64,000 bases of DNA from Oxytricha trifallax (GCA_000711775.1 ARYC01001893.1:1-64000), one strand, 5' to 3'. Shown: positions 10,351 to 23,785, counted from the first letter of the stretch. Numbers and translations: made by a program. Notes: generated from the sequence alone by a model not told the origin.

Positions 10351-11470
10351 ATACAATAAAAACCAAAAAATATAAGATAATTTATACTAGAATTACTTAT
10401 ATGATTTCAAACAAAGAATTATTGATCTAATTAAATTAACTAATAGAATATTTTATACATAACTTGCCAAAAGAAAATGGCCTTATATATTTTATTAATA
10501 ACATAATTAATCAAAATTTTATAATAAACCACTAGACTAATAGACCAAGAGTAATAATTAGAATAAAAGCCCTATGAATAATGATCAAATTAGTGACAGT
10601 AAATATTAATTATAATTATTATTATTATTTATTTTCATGTAATTTACTAATTTAAATGTTTAAGTTATGGAATTCTTATTTGAAGAACAAACTCAGTTAA
10701 CCATATCTTCATCTGAATATATTAGAAATTATAAATTTAATCATCATTTTAATTTTATGCATAATTAATATTTATAATATAGCTTATTTTCAAAATAATA
10801 ATCGCAGTGTTTTTAATTCAAAATAATAATTAATATTTAGGAAAATACTAAAAAGTTTTTATTATATATTGATTATAATTAAAGAAGTTCTCAAGGTTGA
10901 TTGGCTCATAATTATATTATATTTTACCTTTTTATATCAAGATTTATTTTGCTTCATTATAATTGTAGAAAAAATTCATTTATAATTTATAAAGTAAAAA
11001 AACAATTATATAAATCTTGTATAGATTTAAATTACAATTCACTAATATCATTGATAAATTAAATAATATTGGTAAATTTTCTTTTAAAATTATAAAAAAG
11101 GTCAAAAAATGAAAATAAATAATAAAATAACTATAATAAATTGTAATAACTGCATTAACTTGTATGCATTTTTTAGGTTTACTCAAGCATTCACAAACTG
11201 CACATAATTTATTAGTAAAAAGACAACTTATTTATAATTAATTTTCCAAACTCATTTTAAGCAAACTTATTAGTCCAAGTTAAATAGACTAAGATCATTT
11301 GAAATACTTTAAAAATAATATTCTACTTCACACATATTTTAAAATCATTATGATGATATAAAATTGAAATAAAATATCCAATAGAATCCTATAAATAATT
11401 AATAAATTAATATATCAAAAAAAGTTAAATTTATACTGAAGCAATTTAATAACTCCCTCAAATTGATTTC
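10351..11470. other. Intergenic, nothing recognised
   Basis: Very AT-rich with short direct A/T repeats. No supported frame on either strand. Confidence 0.5.
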
Positions 11471-11472
11471 AA

Positions 11473-11735
11473 ATGAGCATTAAGATAAGAAAAATAAACA
11501 TAGCAAAGTTCTTGGAACACCTTGATACTCCTCTATCAGAGAGAAATGGACTTATATATTAGTGAGTGGAAAGTATGGCTTCTTTGGTATAAAGTTTGGA
11601 AAATAATCAAACAGTCAAGCTTATATTTTAGTCTATCCAAGGTGAACACTAGAAGACATACTTGAACCACAATAGATAGTAATAATCCAGAGATGTAACA
11701 AAGAAAATCAAATGAAATTAGTTTGAATTAAATCA
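11473..11735 (+). pseudogene. Coding-like fragment, unknown
   Basis: ATG 11473 opens MSIKIRKINIAKFLEHLDTP and then meets TGA near 11564. A shifted frame continues ILVSGKYGFFGIKFGKQ up to a TGA and then TLEDILEPQ. The two frames need a shift of one base. Either a decayed gene fragment or chance; no family recognised. Confidence 0.25.
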
Positions 11736-11989
11736 CCTAATATTCATTATTAATAAATATATAACGAATAGGTAATTTTAGATAGAGTAAATCAACTTTA
11801 AATTGTTTTATATTATAACAGCAACTTATTTGATATATATTTTTAAATAAAAATATATTTTAGGGTGAGACTATTTACTAAAATGTTAGGTTGTTTTACT
11901 TAATCTCAAATACTAAACATGTACCATTGCTAATTGCACCACATCTGCGACACTTTTAGTCTTTACAAGAGGGTATGCATGATGAAAAA

Positions 11990-12455
11990 CAGTAGAAGAT
12001 AGCTCACAGACATTATTTAGGATTGACCTCATTTTACCAGTCATGTGGATACAAAGGAGGAGCATATACTTGAGGGCGGGTATAGTTTCTTATTATTATT
12101 TTTATTATTGCTATTATTGATAACTGTAGGAAATTTGCTGCTGCTTCAATCGCAACTTAAGGTGTATTCGTTTGCTATTGTTAAAGCATCATCATTATCA
12201 TGACGATTGGATCACTATTAAAAGATGGGTTAATCAAGTAAAACTTACATTCCGTTTGGTGCTTGTCTGTTTTTCTCAGGATTTCAAGTTTAACCTTCTA
12301 GAAAAACTATCTTATGTTGCTTTCTGCGTAAAGTTATGTAATTGTGGTAGGTACTCTGAGGTGGAAGCTAATGTTGTAGTGGTTGTTGATCTACAAGATA
12401 GGGGTTGAAGAGAGACACATATACACCTTGGAGTCTCTTCAAAATTGCATGCATC
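11990..12455 (-). pseudogene. Coding-like, G+C-richer block, minus strand, unknown
   Basis: This block stands out by composition. On the minus strand one frame is open for about 145 codons (..KVKLEILRKTDKHQ.. to ..NYTRPQVYAPPLYPHDW). An overlapping frame starting at an ATG near 12451 reads MHAILKRLQGVYVSLF.. and then meets TGAs. I cannot choose between them. The AAT-rich run at about 12094-12118 resembles a retroelement tail, so a retroelement remnant is plausible. Confidence 0.25.
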
Positions 12456-12479
12456 TTTTTTTTTACTTGTATTCAGTAT

Positions 12480-13188
12480 AATAACTATCTATAGTTTTTA
12501 AATTATTAAATCTACATAAATTTTAAATATTATATTTTATTTAAAAATATATATCAAATAAATGGCTGTTATTAGATAAAAATATATAAAATTTTTACTG
12601 TATCTAACTTTACCTATTTGTTATATATTTATTAATAATTATACTTTAAATTCAAATAAAATTTACGATTTTACAACTCACCCTCATGAGACCCCAATTC
12701 AATACTACAAATTAAAGCCCTTATATACCTCATTAAGGAGTTTTGGGGTTTTGAATCAATTAATTGAATAAAAAATAAATTAACAATCATTGATTAATTC
12801 AAAATAACATATTTGAATTATAATTTCATTGATAATCATATTAGAAATAAGTAATCTTCGTAAAATTGAATAAAATTGTTTGTATAAAATAGCTCTTTCA
12901 TTCTTAATAATCATAAAATACATTATAATAATTAGCTCATCCTAATGAATAATAGACATCCCTACAAAAGCATTTTATTAGAATTAAAATATTAATTGAA
13001 AAATTGTCTATTAAATTTCTTATACACATTTTTAAACTTTCTTGCGAGAAATCTTTTTCAATTTTATTATTTATATCCATAGCTTAAAAATTTCTATATA
13101 TTGATCATATACTTAAATTAACATTAAATTATTTTAGCCAACTTTACATATAAATTAAAAAAAGATTAAGTTTAACAGTAAAAACTCC
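12480..13188. other. Intergenic, nothing recognised
   Basis: AT-rich. No frame or repeat with clear ends. Confidence 0.4.
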
Positions 13189-13437
13189 TTAGTCAATTAA
13201 GAATGAAGATTGGAGATTAAGAACCATAAAATTAAAATCAAATTATTATTGGTATTAATTATTAAAGTTCTGGCTAATTATTTAAACCATTTGCTTCAAT
13301 AATTGTCTTTATAAAATAAACCAATCAGGGTGCGTAAAGTTATTTTAGATTAATTTTATTTAATTTCAGCCAATAATAATTATATATTTTTTAATTTTAT
13401 AATTCTTATTCCCCAATCTTCATTCTTAATTGACTAA
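13189..13437. mobile_element. Small inverted-repeat element, 249 bp
   Basis: Ends TTAGTCAATTAAGAATGAAG and its complement, arms of about 50 bp, AT-rich centre. MITE-like; no second copy seen in the window. Confidence 0.6.
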
Positions 13438-14990
13438 CATGGTTTTAGTTTTGAATAATTTATAGGCACAGTTTAAACTTTATTTGAATAAAGAGAAATA
13501 TTGCTTGTTAATTGAAGATTCAGGATTGGTTTCTTTCTCAAAATTTTGTATTTTAGTTTTTAAATTATAGCAATTCAATGAACCGACTAGAGTATTTATA
13601 TTCCGATATAGATGAGGCTATCCATAACAGTATCATCGTGTTATGATAAATATTTTAGGATCAATAATCAATGATTAAAATTATATGAAAATAATCATTA
13701 TGAGAAATTAATTTTCTATTATAATATATTTATATTCTAAATTTTAGATTTTTTAATAACATTAAGTGAAAAACATAATTCAATATTTATTTAAAATATT
13801 TAATTTATAAAATTTGAGACAATACTATCGATTAGTTTTAAATTAATACTCTTATTATAAAAATAAAATAATTTTTTAATTTTTTATTCTTCCAATACTA
13901 TGAACAGAATTTTTTTAACAGGGAATATTTTTATTATTATTTTAAGAATATTTATAATTAACTTAGGTGTGAATACCCAAATTTATCTCATTTTATTATA
14001 CACATGAATATTAAATATTCAAAAAAACTAAATGACAGTATTATATAAATTACTATATAAATTAAAATAAATTCAGGCAATTGATTTATTAAATAAATTG
14101 ATAACCTTTATTTAATTAAACAAATCTTGCAAATTAATATTTATTTTATCCCACCTAAATTAATAATTTAATTATGATAAGATAAATTTTTTAAAAAATC
14201 ATAAAATCATATTAATGGTTACTATTCATGATAAACCTAAACTTTTCAATGGAATTTAAAAATAACTTTACATAAAAAATTAGATTTTAGATTAACATAT
14301 AAAGCATAAGTTTTATATATCTCAACTTTAGGTAATTAATATATAAATAACTGTATATTATATGCAATAAATAATAGTGTTTGGTACAAAATAATTTTTG
14401 AATTTTTAACACCAATGTTTGACAAATAGTTAGTTCTAACTAAATGTATTTGATATTTCTTAGTTTATATATTTACTTGTATTATTCATTTAAACAATTT
14501 AATTCGTAAAATATTTCAATTTAACATATTATAATAAGAAATTAATTACATTATAAATCATAAAATTTATATTTTAAAAAAAATTGTATGAGTAAATATT
14601 CTCTAAGATTATTTATTCCTAAGCAAATAATAAATATAATTTATAAATTAGAAAATTATTTTTCATTTTATTAAATATTTCAATTATTTTCATATCATAT
14701 TACAATTATTAAATTTGTAATTATTATAGCATTTTTTTATTATGGTAAAAGCTGCTAGTAAAATAAATGCATAAATAGCTATAAGGATTCTATTAATTAT
14801 TCACATTAAATTTAAACAATAATATTGTTAAAATCGAAAGATAGTATTTAGGGATGTTAAAGCAATGTAATAAAATGAATAATTTAATTCTAGAAATTTA
14901 TATTTTTTCATATAATTAAATTTATATAGCAGTAGTGAGTCGCTTAGGCAAGGGAAATTAGAAATAGATATCTCTATTATATGATAATTA
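13438..14990. other. Intergenic, nothing recognised
   Basis: AT-rich. The part near 14930-14960 (GTAGTGAGTCGC..AGGCAAGGG) matches 39418 and 59013, so it is flank DNA of an array unit. Confidence 0.45.
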
Positions 14991-15344
14991 TGAAATATAA
15001 GTGAAAAACTTTAATCAAAAATGAATAATTATTAATATCATGCAAAAACTTTAGAATAAAAATGGAACTATAATTTAAAGAACAGCTTTTCTAGACTCCA
15101 CTATCCATCTACATGCAAGAATTTGTTTTTGTGTGCTCTTGAGGCGTGCTTTTGAAGTCTCTTCTAAACCCACTGCCTAGTCTTACCAAGAAGCACTCCT
15201 ATAAAAATAAATAAGTAAGATATGTTTTTTGTAACTTACATTATTAGTGATTAAACAAGTGTTTTATCATCACCATTTTTTAAGCATTTGCAAAGTATTA
15301 ATAATTATTCATTTTAGATTAAACTTTTTCACTTATTTTTCATA
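14991..15344. mobile_element. Inverted-repeat element, about 354 bp
   Basis: Arms of about 80 bp (left starts TGAAATATAAGTGAAAAACT) surround a G+C-richer centre at 15080-15190. The centre has no ORF of note. Confidence 0.55.
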
Positions 15345-15750
15345 AATGAGTTATAGTTAGTACCAATGTTTGTAATAAAATGGCCAATAATTTATAAAAG
15401 ATGAAATTAGGTTTCTTAAAATTACTTGTCTGCCCTACTTTTTGGGGGATTCTGATTAAATTTGCTTAAAAATTTGTTCATACAACATTTATTACTCAAA
15501 TGACTCAATAAATATTAGCTTAATATGTTGTTTTTTTGTTGCTTTAATTATTTGAATTCATGATATCGATTTCGTGTTTATGTCTTTCTTAAATTAAAAA
15601 TTAATTTATACTTTTAATATGATTAGTCAATTATATAGAAACTTCTAGGATTTAAATGTTACAATATAAAATAAATTAACTTAACTTAGATTTTTAACAA
15701 TTTTTCAAAGAAGTTAACAAATACATTAAATATTCAGCTATTAGATATGA

Positions 15751-15845
15751 TTAAAAGAGGATTCTTGCCTTAACTTATAATTTATATAATTGCAACAAAT
15801 ATTTTTTGTTTGAAGTCACATTCTCCTTTCATATAATCATAAAAA
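15751..15845 (+). promoter_or_regulatory. Conserved upstream block, copy 2
   Basis: Same 65-bp block as before copy 1, again directly ahead of the ATG. Confidence 0.5.
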
Positions 15846-18800
15846 ATGGAAAGTTCATTTTTAAACTGCCTTAATTGTTCATCGCCTTACAATTTGACTT
15901 CTCATATTCCAATCAACCTTGATTGTGATATATTAAATATTATTAAAATAATTTTGTAAATTTTTAATGATTGATTTAATAATAATAAATTCATTATAAT
16001 TTTTGTGGAGATGAAATCTGTCTGGACTGTTATTAAAATAAGTTGACATAAAACAAAGATGGAACCTTCGTCTGCTGTTTTGACATTGAGCATGAGATTG
16101 AAAAAAGAGAGAAGCCCGTCTTAAGTAGAAAAGTAATAAATAAGCTGAAATCAATGGATGTGCTCAGATTAGTATTTAAATTAAAAGCAAAATATTGTTT
16201 AATAAAAATTAAGTAGAACACTCACACCACTTAATTTACTAATTCATATTAGTATTCAAATAGTATTTCTAATACTCACCTATAGAATCACTTAAATAAT
16301 CCAAGTACTATCAATGTTTTTAAATATTTCTATAATTAAACTTTTATTAAAAAAGTATTCAATAGGCTTTAAATAATAAATATAAAAAAAATGTATAGTA
16401 ACTAGAAAATGCTGAAATTTAAATGAATATAGATTATTATTTTCTTTTGTTTGAGATTACATTTAAAATTTTAAAATGAAATTTTGTTCCCATTAGTATA
16501 AAATTTAAATTAGCAAAATTAAATTATAAAAAGTAATTTATATTTTTATTGTAAATGAGTTTAAATTAAAACACAGAATTAGAGTTTAGAAAGATTCCAT
16601 AGTTGACATTTAATTTTGTATTATATTAGTATGCTAGAAGCACAAGGATTTTTACTCAGAGTACTACTGCACTTAATGTGATTAGATTGTTTGCTACATG
16701 TGTTCGCAACTTGACCACTCAATATTAATTAAAAATTTATAATTAATCTTAGTTTCAAAGATATTACTTAATTATATTTTCAATACTTTAATTCTTTTTA
16801 TGACTAAAATGTAAAATTATTAAAATTATATATGAAGCAAAACTGTACTATGTTTAAACTCACTTAAATTTTAAATAAATTCTCTTGGAAAATAAAGTTA
16901 ATAAGATTGAATAAATATAATTTATTATACTGGAACTTGAAAATTTTAAGAAGATTTTTTTATTTATAATATGAATTTATACCAATATAAAATGTGGGAG
17001 AAAAAATTAAAAATTAAAAAAGTATCTTTTTTAATAATATCACATTTTGTTGTTTTTTTTATTTCAGATTATATAAGTAGTTTATTTAATTTCTCCTTTA
17101 ATTTTAATCAGTTATAATTATTTAAATTATTGAACTAATCTCATAATGGCGGTAGACTACACAAAGTGAGCCCTGAAAACTTTAAGGAGTATCTTAATTA
17201 CATTAATCCACTTCTAGACAAATAACTTGAAATGATCACAAACTTAAAGAACAAATTTAATAATCATATCAGCTCAGCTTAGATTCTATCAAGCAGCGAC
17301 TTTAATCTAAATTGTTTTAATTTACTTCATCACAATGTTGAACTAAATTATTATTAATTTATTATTTGAACAACACCAAGCTTTTGTTAAAGGACTTTGT
17401 GAAGTAAGAAGATTTAAGTAAACTTTCTATTACTTACTATAAGCTTCAAGGGTAAGAGCAGCCTCAAGAGGAAAATAAGCAATAGATTGAGGTCTAAGTA
17501 AATGAGTAATAAGTCGAGTTCTAAGTAATTGGTAGACAAAAAATTTAGAAATACGAAGTACCTGCTGACCAAGATAAGATAAACGCAGAGCACTATAACT
17601 AAAATTAAATTAATAATAATTATTAGTTGGATCCTACCTAAACCTAAAATTTGTGTAAATAGCTTGCAAATTTATTCTAAAATTTGGGATGGGGGTCTAA
17701 GTCAGTACAACTCAATTTTTGAAATCCTAAATCGGTACCATATTAAAAATAAAATTTTTTCCCCAAAATCCTAAGTCGGTACCACATAAAAAAAAATTTT
17801 TTTCATTCAAAAAAATTATAAGTAATTAATAATATATTGAAAATCTCAGCTTAGGAATCATCTGGTTTTTCTTTTTTCATTTTGAAATGTCTTCTCTAAA
17901 GAGCCTTCATTAAAAAGTTATGCTAATTAAAATTGTCATCGCTAACTGTGGTATAAAAATTTTTAATAAATCTTTTAAGTTAAAACCATAAACTTTCAAC
18001 TTAGTTTGTACCTCTTAAATTTCTTGGTCTTGTATTTTCATTGTTGTTTTCATCTTCATCTTGCATTTCAACATCTTGAACTTATTTTTTTTCATCATCA
18101 TAAACTTCATTATATTCATTATCATTTTCTGCATCATCATTTTATTAATATTATTGTTGCTATTATTGAATAACATATTAAATTTGAATTCTTCATGGAC
18201 AGGTGTGTCATTTCTTGATCTTAGTTTCTTTTTCAGTAAACATACACTGCATTTCACATCTTTCAAGAATCCCAATATCTTAAAGTGCTTCAATAACATT
18301 TTTGATATCCTTAATAAATTGTAAAACATCAATAATTTGATCAGCGGTATTTACAATATCTTCATGTCATTTTTTTCTTTACGTTAAATAATTAATTAAA
18401 AAATGTTATCAAAATATAAAATAAGTTAACTTTAAAATAAATATTTATATTTTTGAATGAAAAAAATTTTATTTTTATGTGGTACCAACTTAGGATTTTG
18501 GGGAAAAAATTTTTTTTATATGGTACCGACTTAGGATTTCAAAAATTGAGTGGTACCAACTTAGACCCCCCAAAATTTAAATTCAGGGGAAATAAAATTT
18601 AATATAGGTCTTTTTCAAACATCCCTCCGGAAACAGTAGGTGAGATCATCACCAATCTCATGCCTTCTTCCGTAAAATCACTTGCGAATTCAAAATTTTG
18701 TTAAGTGCTTGCTTATTAATAATATAATAGCTCAAGACGTTTATCAAGTGTTTTTTACCAAAACGGAAAACAGAACCTTTGAATATTCCTTGCTTTATTT

Positions 18801-21800
18801 CAATTAAAGATATCAGCAAGCTCTACGTTACGAACCCCACCCCCATGAGAGTCTGTCAGTGGACAACTGTCTAAACCAAAAAGTGAAAATGTTTAATATC
18901 TAGTATAATTTTGAATTAAAGTTTTATAATTTAATCATAGATCTGACAGTTTTTCTGATAGAAATCGATACCTTAGTTTTAAAAAGAATGAATTGGGAGT
19001 ATAAATTGTTTATATTTAAAATTTAGAGTAATAAATGAATATTAAGTTCTTATAGGTTTAAATTATTTTTTTATAACCCTCCTCACATTTTTTCCTTTAA
19101 ATTAATAGTTATCTCAGAATATCGATTGCATCCTTTTATCTATCTAAAATTTAATCAAAATTAAAGATGCAATCGCTTCAACTTATTCTATTTTATGAAT
19201 ATATTTTAATGAGAAAAATCTATTGATGTAAAACTTTAATTTTTATTTTTTTGCTAAGAAAATTAAGATTTAGAGATTTAAATAAATTAATAATTAGATC
19301 TAAAGTATTAAATATCATCTTAAAATTAACTGATATACTTGTTTTTTTATCTTGAACTTAAATATAAGTTTGTTAGTCATACTGAAAATATGATATTTAT
19401 TTATATATATTTATGGATGTAACTAAATATTTCATGAAAAATATGTTCCTTAAAAATGTCAATCTATGAATGAAATTCAATTTAATTAATTCTCGAATTA
19501 TCTATTATCTTCAATTTTATTTAGATTTTATTTTATAAACTTTTTTTTAAAAACCCTGCTTGATGTTTGATTATTGAAAATCAATAATAAAATTTTGTTC
19601 TAAATTATTTGCACAAATAATTCAATATAGATTATATAATTTTTATTATGAAAATTATAAATTATAAAAATCATTAATAGAAAACATTTCAAAATGTGTT
19701 TCTTGATGATTATAAAATAGATTTATCTTGAAATATATAGTGAAATTTTAAATTTTATTTTAAGTTAATTTTTATAACAAAAAATTAGTCAAATATAAAT
19801 TTTATGGTAAAAAAAATATATCTTCACTTGATTTATAATGAAAAAATTTTTTTTTTGTATTTTATTAATGATTGAGCAAAAATTATTTTTTAATTATCTT
19901 CCTTATTAATTTTTAATTTTTTTAGTTTAGTTTCGCTAAATTTCCAAATTAAAAATTTGCTCAACATAATGAGTTTATTTAAAGGCTTTTAAAAACACAA
20001 ATTTGAGATGTTTAAAGTGCGGATTGAGGTGAAGTAACTCCATTCTACTATCTGACAAATAAATTGTAGGAATCAGAATATCAAAAGTACTCTTACAAAT
20101 ATGAATAAGAAACTTGTTGATATCTATACTGCAAAATAAAAAATAAATTAAGACTTAAATTAAAAAATTAGATTAATTACTTCTGTTAATCTCAATTAAT
20201 TATCTCTTGTATATAAACCTAAACTTTGAGGATTACTAAATTCAAATAATAGCACTTTTTTTCCAAATTACACAATAAAATTTAGAATATTTTCATCTAA
20301 AACATAAAAATACTACTTTTTCCTTTATTTTTAACAAGTTTTCTATAAATTAATAGCCAAAGTTTTTTAGTAAAACTTATAATGTATCGATAAATATTTA
20401 GATTAAATCAAGATTATGTAAAGTTTATACTTGATTTTGATTATGATTGTACTTTAATTATTATTTATATTTCAAGTTAATCCAAAAATCATTATGGTTG
20501 AGAATAATTACAGAGATTTATAATTATTAAAAATAATTAATTTTTAACATTACTAATATTAATAAAGTATAATTGAAATGAGAGGGTTGTTGAAATAAAT
20601 ACAAAAAGACATTAAATTCATAGTATATCAAATCAAAATTGAGAGATAAAATACTAACTGTAAATATTATAAATATTTTATGATTTATAATAAGAAATCA
20701 ATTAAAAATAAATGGAATAATTGCATTTTTAAAAAGTATTCGTATAGATCTGACGCAGATGGAGGTACAGCACTCACTTAAAACGTAAGTTACAACAGAA
20801 TATCTTTATTTTTTATAGTGGTCCTATCTGGTAAGACTACAGATGCCACAAGACAGGTTCTTCGCAGGGACACACAAGGAGGGGAACAAGAAACAGTAAA
20901 AAATCTTTGAAGATGATGATGAAGATAAGATTTTTTTAAGAAATATCCATTTTTATCTATTATATAAAGTATTCTGATTAACTTTAAATAAATTTTTAAT
21001 TCACTTAATTTTTCAAATTATAAATTTAGAATGTATGTATAATTAATTAAATATCAATTAATTAATCATAAATGGGTTAATTACATTTTTAATTGTTCCA
21101 CTTCTCAGATTTGGGTTTATTTCTATGAGTGAATTTGAGTTGTTGATGAAGATATATCAATTGTCATCTTCATGATATCTTCTTTTTTCATTTTTAGGAA
21201 ATTTTCTAATTACAATAGAATTTAATTAACAATAATAATGCTTGATGTAAATAGTATTTGGAAAAACTTAACAAAATCAAAATAAAATAGGCTTGATTTT
21301 TAATTACTCAGCATTAGTTGGTGTAGAAGATAAAACATAAACCATATAAATTTAAGAGACGAAGTTTTAGAATAAAATTTATTAAGATAAGTCGCAGAAA
21401 AAAGTAATTATATAAATATATATTATATATATATATAAATACCAATAATAAAAGCAACTTGTGATAAAATGATAAAATTATATGAAGTTTATTCAAAAAT
21501 ATGATTGCAAAATAGAAATCTAGCTAAGAATAGGAAATTACTTTATACCAATATTTTAGGGAATAGATAAATAGATACATTCTGAAAGGATTGATACATA
21601 AACAACAAGAAATAAATATTAAAAAATGTAAATTAAAGAATAAAGGGCGTGCATAAAAAAACTAGTTAGTGTATAAACAAAACTACAAATCATAATAATA
21701 TGTTACAAATTGAAATATGTAGTATAAACAGTAGTAAATTGTTTGAGGACTAATTTATTTTGGTATATTGTTCATCAACAACTCGAATTCACTCATAGAA

Positions 21801-22689
21801 ATATACCTAAATCGGGGCGTGGAACAATTACAAATGTAATTATTCCATTTATGATTAATAGATTTCCTATTGTAAATCATAATTACTATTTAAAATATTT
21901 ACAGTTAGTATTATATCTCTCTATTTTGATTTGATATACTTTGAATTTAAATGTCTTTTTGTATTTTATTTCAACAACCCTCTCATTTCAATTATACTTT
22001 ATAATATAAGTAATTCCTACAGTTAGTGAATAATGAATTATAAAAGTCAAGTTCATCTATAATTTCCACACATATGAAATACAAAATTAATTATTATAAT
22101 ATAAATGAATGATTGGAACAAAGCAGAATTAAAATTATTGTATTAAGGATCAAAAGATGGATTTGAAGCTCCAAAATTTCATTAACTATGTGATAATCAG
22201 GGACCCACTATTGCTTTTGTATTAAGTGAATTTGGAAAAACATTCGGTGGATACACAAGTTAATTTATATAATTAAATAGGAAATATTTATATATTTTAT
22301 ATTTTAACTTTCAAAATAAAATATAATTAAAACTTAATTAGAAAATACTAAGTGTTTCATGGACTTCTGCTCTTGGTGTTTAAAAAGAAGATAGATAAGC
22401 TTTTCTGTTTTAGTTAAATTATAGAACTATACATCCAATTGAGAAGAACTTTCACGAAGCAGTTTGCCATAATCAAAGTTTTAATATAGTATTTGGAAGT
22501 GGAAATGGACATGATTTGTGTTTATGCAATTAGTGTGATGTAAATAAAACTAGTAGATCAAACTTCGGCCATGCCTATAAACTGCCACCTGGCTATACTT
22601 ATAACACAGATGATGCAAAGAAGTATTTAGCTGGTGAGTACAATTTTAAAGTATTAGAAATTGAAGTATACTCAGTTAAAATCAATTGA
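15846..22689 (+). CDS. RING / B-box / coiled-coil / TLDc protein, copy 2 (A type), IES-interrupted
   Basis: Start ATG 15846, stop TGA 22687-22689. Segments: 15846-15927, 16013-16175, 16625-16726, 17128-17343 (no MITE at the LLDK-QLE site), 17366-17685, 18579 to about 18900, a possible block near 19125-19190, about 22011-22078, 22105-22260 and 22350-22689. RING-like LNCLNC..LDCGDEICLDC; B-box CQKHKDFYSEYYC..C..C..C..DH; long Gln-rich coiled coil containing VIGRQKIQKYEVPADQD; TLDc GSKDGFEAPKFHQL, KTFGGYTSVSWTS, FGHAYKLPPGY, YLAGEYNFKVLEIEVYSV. Once the foldback IES is removed the frame stays open from the coiled coil to about 18900. However, that frame differs from the one conserved in copies 1 and 3, so a one-base problem exists upstream of the central block. 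Its last 260 bp are almost identical to copy 3. Confidence 0.7.
15923..16012 (+). other. IES, 90 bp, pointer TTGTG (copy 2, RING)
   Basis: Repeats at 15923-15927 and 16013-16017. Joins LDC to GDEIC. Confidence 0.75.
16168..16624 (+). other. IES, 457 bp, pointer ATTAGTAT (copy 2)
   Basis: Eight-bp repeats at 16168-16175 and 16625-16632. Same site as the 21-22 bp IESs of copies 1, 3, 5 and 7, so this IES is about 20 times larger. Confidence 0.75.
16723..17127 (+). other. IES, 405 bp, pointer TATT (copy 2)
   Basis: Repeats at 16723-16726 and 17128-17131. Joins DHS to ILNQSHNGGRLHK in frame. Confidence 0.65.
17338..17365 (+). other. IES, 28 bp, pointer TTGAAC (copy 2)
   Basis: Repeats at 17338-17343 and 17366-17371. 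Joins TML to NNTKLLLKDF. Confidence 0.65.
17679..18578. mobile_element. Foldback element acting as IES, AAGTCGGTACC tips (copy 2)
   Basis: Inverted repeat 17686-18571 (GGGGGTCTAAGTCAGTAC.. and complement; inner repeats of AAGTCGGTACC) between direct repeats AAAATTT (17679-17685, 18572-18578; 8 bp with one mismatch). It sits inside the coding region. Removing it with one repeat gives a spacer of the same length (63 bp) as in copy 1, which has no insert. Related to the element at 6361. The low-complexity open frames at 18015-18332 on both strands are not gene-like. Confidence 0.8.
18901..22010. other. Long non-coding interval inside copy 2
   Basis: Counterpart of 4820-7230. It holds a short frame LLSIQNLIKIKDAIAST at about 19125-19190, an AT-rich stretch, and the composite inverted-repeat element 20564-22000. 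Confidence 0.5.
20564..22000. mobile_element. Composite inverted-repeat element, 1.4 kb
   Basis: Left AAAGTATAATTGAAATGAGAG and right complement. Arms extend about 200 bp to CTATGAGTGAATTTGAG and its complement near 21785. The left arm is split by about 360 bp (20731-21090) flanked by an imperfect 25-30-bp repeat (AAATGG..TTACATTTTT type), so an insertion within an insertion. The inner block 20745-20930 is G+C-richer, with no clear ORF. Confidence 0.65.
22074..22104 (+). other. IES, 31 bp, pointer ATGAA (copy 2)
   Basis: Repeats at 22074-22078 and 22105-22109. Joins SIISTH to MNDWNKAEL. Confidence 0.7.
22257..22349 (+). other. IES, 93 bp, pointer AAGT (copy 2, TLDc)
   Basis: Repeats at 22257-22260 and 22350-22353. 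Joins FGGYTS to VSWTSA, matching the TLDc consensus exactly. Confidence 0.75.
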
Positions 22690-23366
22690 TAAAAGAGATT
22701 TTAATAATAGAAATATAAATGATTAAAGTATTTACAATGAATGTTTATTTAATTTATATTATTTAAATGCTAGATATAATGATATCATAATTATACATTA
22801 GTTTATATAATATAACTTATTTATGAGATAGAGATTAAAGATGTATTTATCAAATGAGAGAGAGTTTCCTGCTAAAATTTATGATTAAAATAATTGTTAG
22901 GAAAGAAGCAGGCATTTAATTTATTAATTTCTTTTCCCTATATTTTCTTCTCATTGTTATTCTTTCTAAATGCACTGACGTCCTGAGCTCACAGGTATAA
23001 TTAACAACTCATAGAATTATTCAGGAGGTCAAAAACATAATATTTTATTAAAATATTTTCCAGAAATTAATACCACTCTCCTTTATCAACTTAACTTTTT
23101 TATTTTTATAAACATTACTATTGAATTACTTTTTATAATTAAATAGTGTCCAAAATTTTGTTAATTTTTTTTTATTTACGAATGCTTAACATGCTTTTAT
23201 TACCATCTTTTGTCTCCAGTACATGCTATTTGCTAAATAATCCTATACATTTTTGAGCACAGGTATTATTTAATAATCTTATCTAACGTTCTATTAAATT
23301 TCCATTATTTAAAATCTTAAGAATAATGATCTTCTGAATATAAATATAGTTTACTTAATTTTCTAA
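22690..23366. other. 3' flank of copy 2, no gene
   Basis: AT-rich. Diverges from the other downstream flanks after about 22850. Confidence 0.45.
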
Positions 23367-23785
23367 TATTGTAGAAATACATTTGAATTTAGAAAATTAA
23401 TTATAATTAAATTAATAATAAATCAAAATTGTGGCAGTTAAAGTTGGCCAATTTGAACGATCTTGGGCTCATTCGATAGGGAATATAAAATTAGCTGGAC
23501 TTTACTATTGGCGGTACTATTTTATCGCATCGAGGGAGCGAGATAACTCGACTTTAATTAAAAACATCTAAATCCATTAAATTATGCACTCACATTAAAG
23601 TCGAGTTATCTCGCTCCCTCGATGCGATAAAATAGTACCGCCAATAACAAAGTCCAGATAATTTCAAATTCCCTATCGAATGAGCCCAAGATCGTTTAAA
23701 TTGGCCAACTTTAACTGCCACAATTTTGATTTATTATTAATTTAATTATAATTAATTTTCTAAATTCAAATGTATTTCTACAATA
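23367..23785. mobile_element. MITE, best-preserved palindrome
   Basis: TA-flanked, 418 bp, ends TATTGTAGAAATACATTTGA and complement. The arms match almost base for base, including TAAAGTCGAGTTATCTCGC and CGATGCGATAAAATAGTACC near the centre. Confidence 0.85.

Noticed and set aside
12172..12408. 78-codon + strand open frame with Val/Cys-rich sequence
   Set aside because: Opposite-strand frames look more protein-like and the region is probably a retroelement remnant.
18015..18332. Overlapping open frames of 105 and 87 codons on both strands
   Set aside because: Low-complexity Met/Lys/Asn or Ile/Leu runs within the loop of a foldback element; not protein-like.
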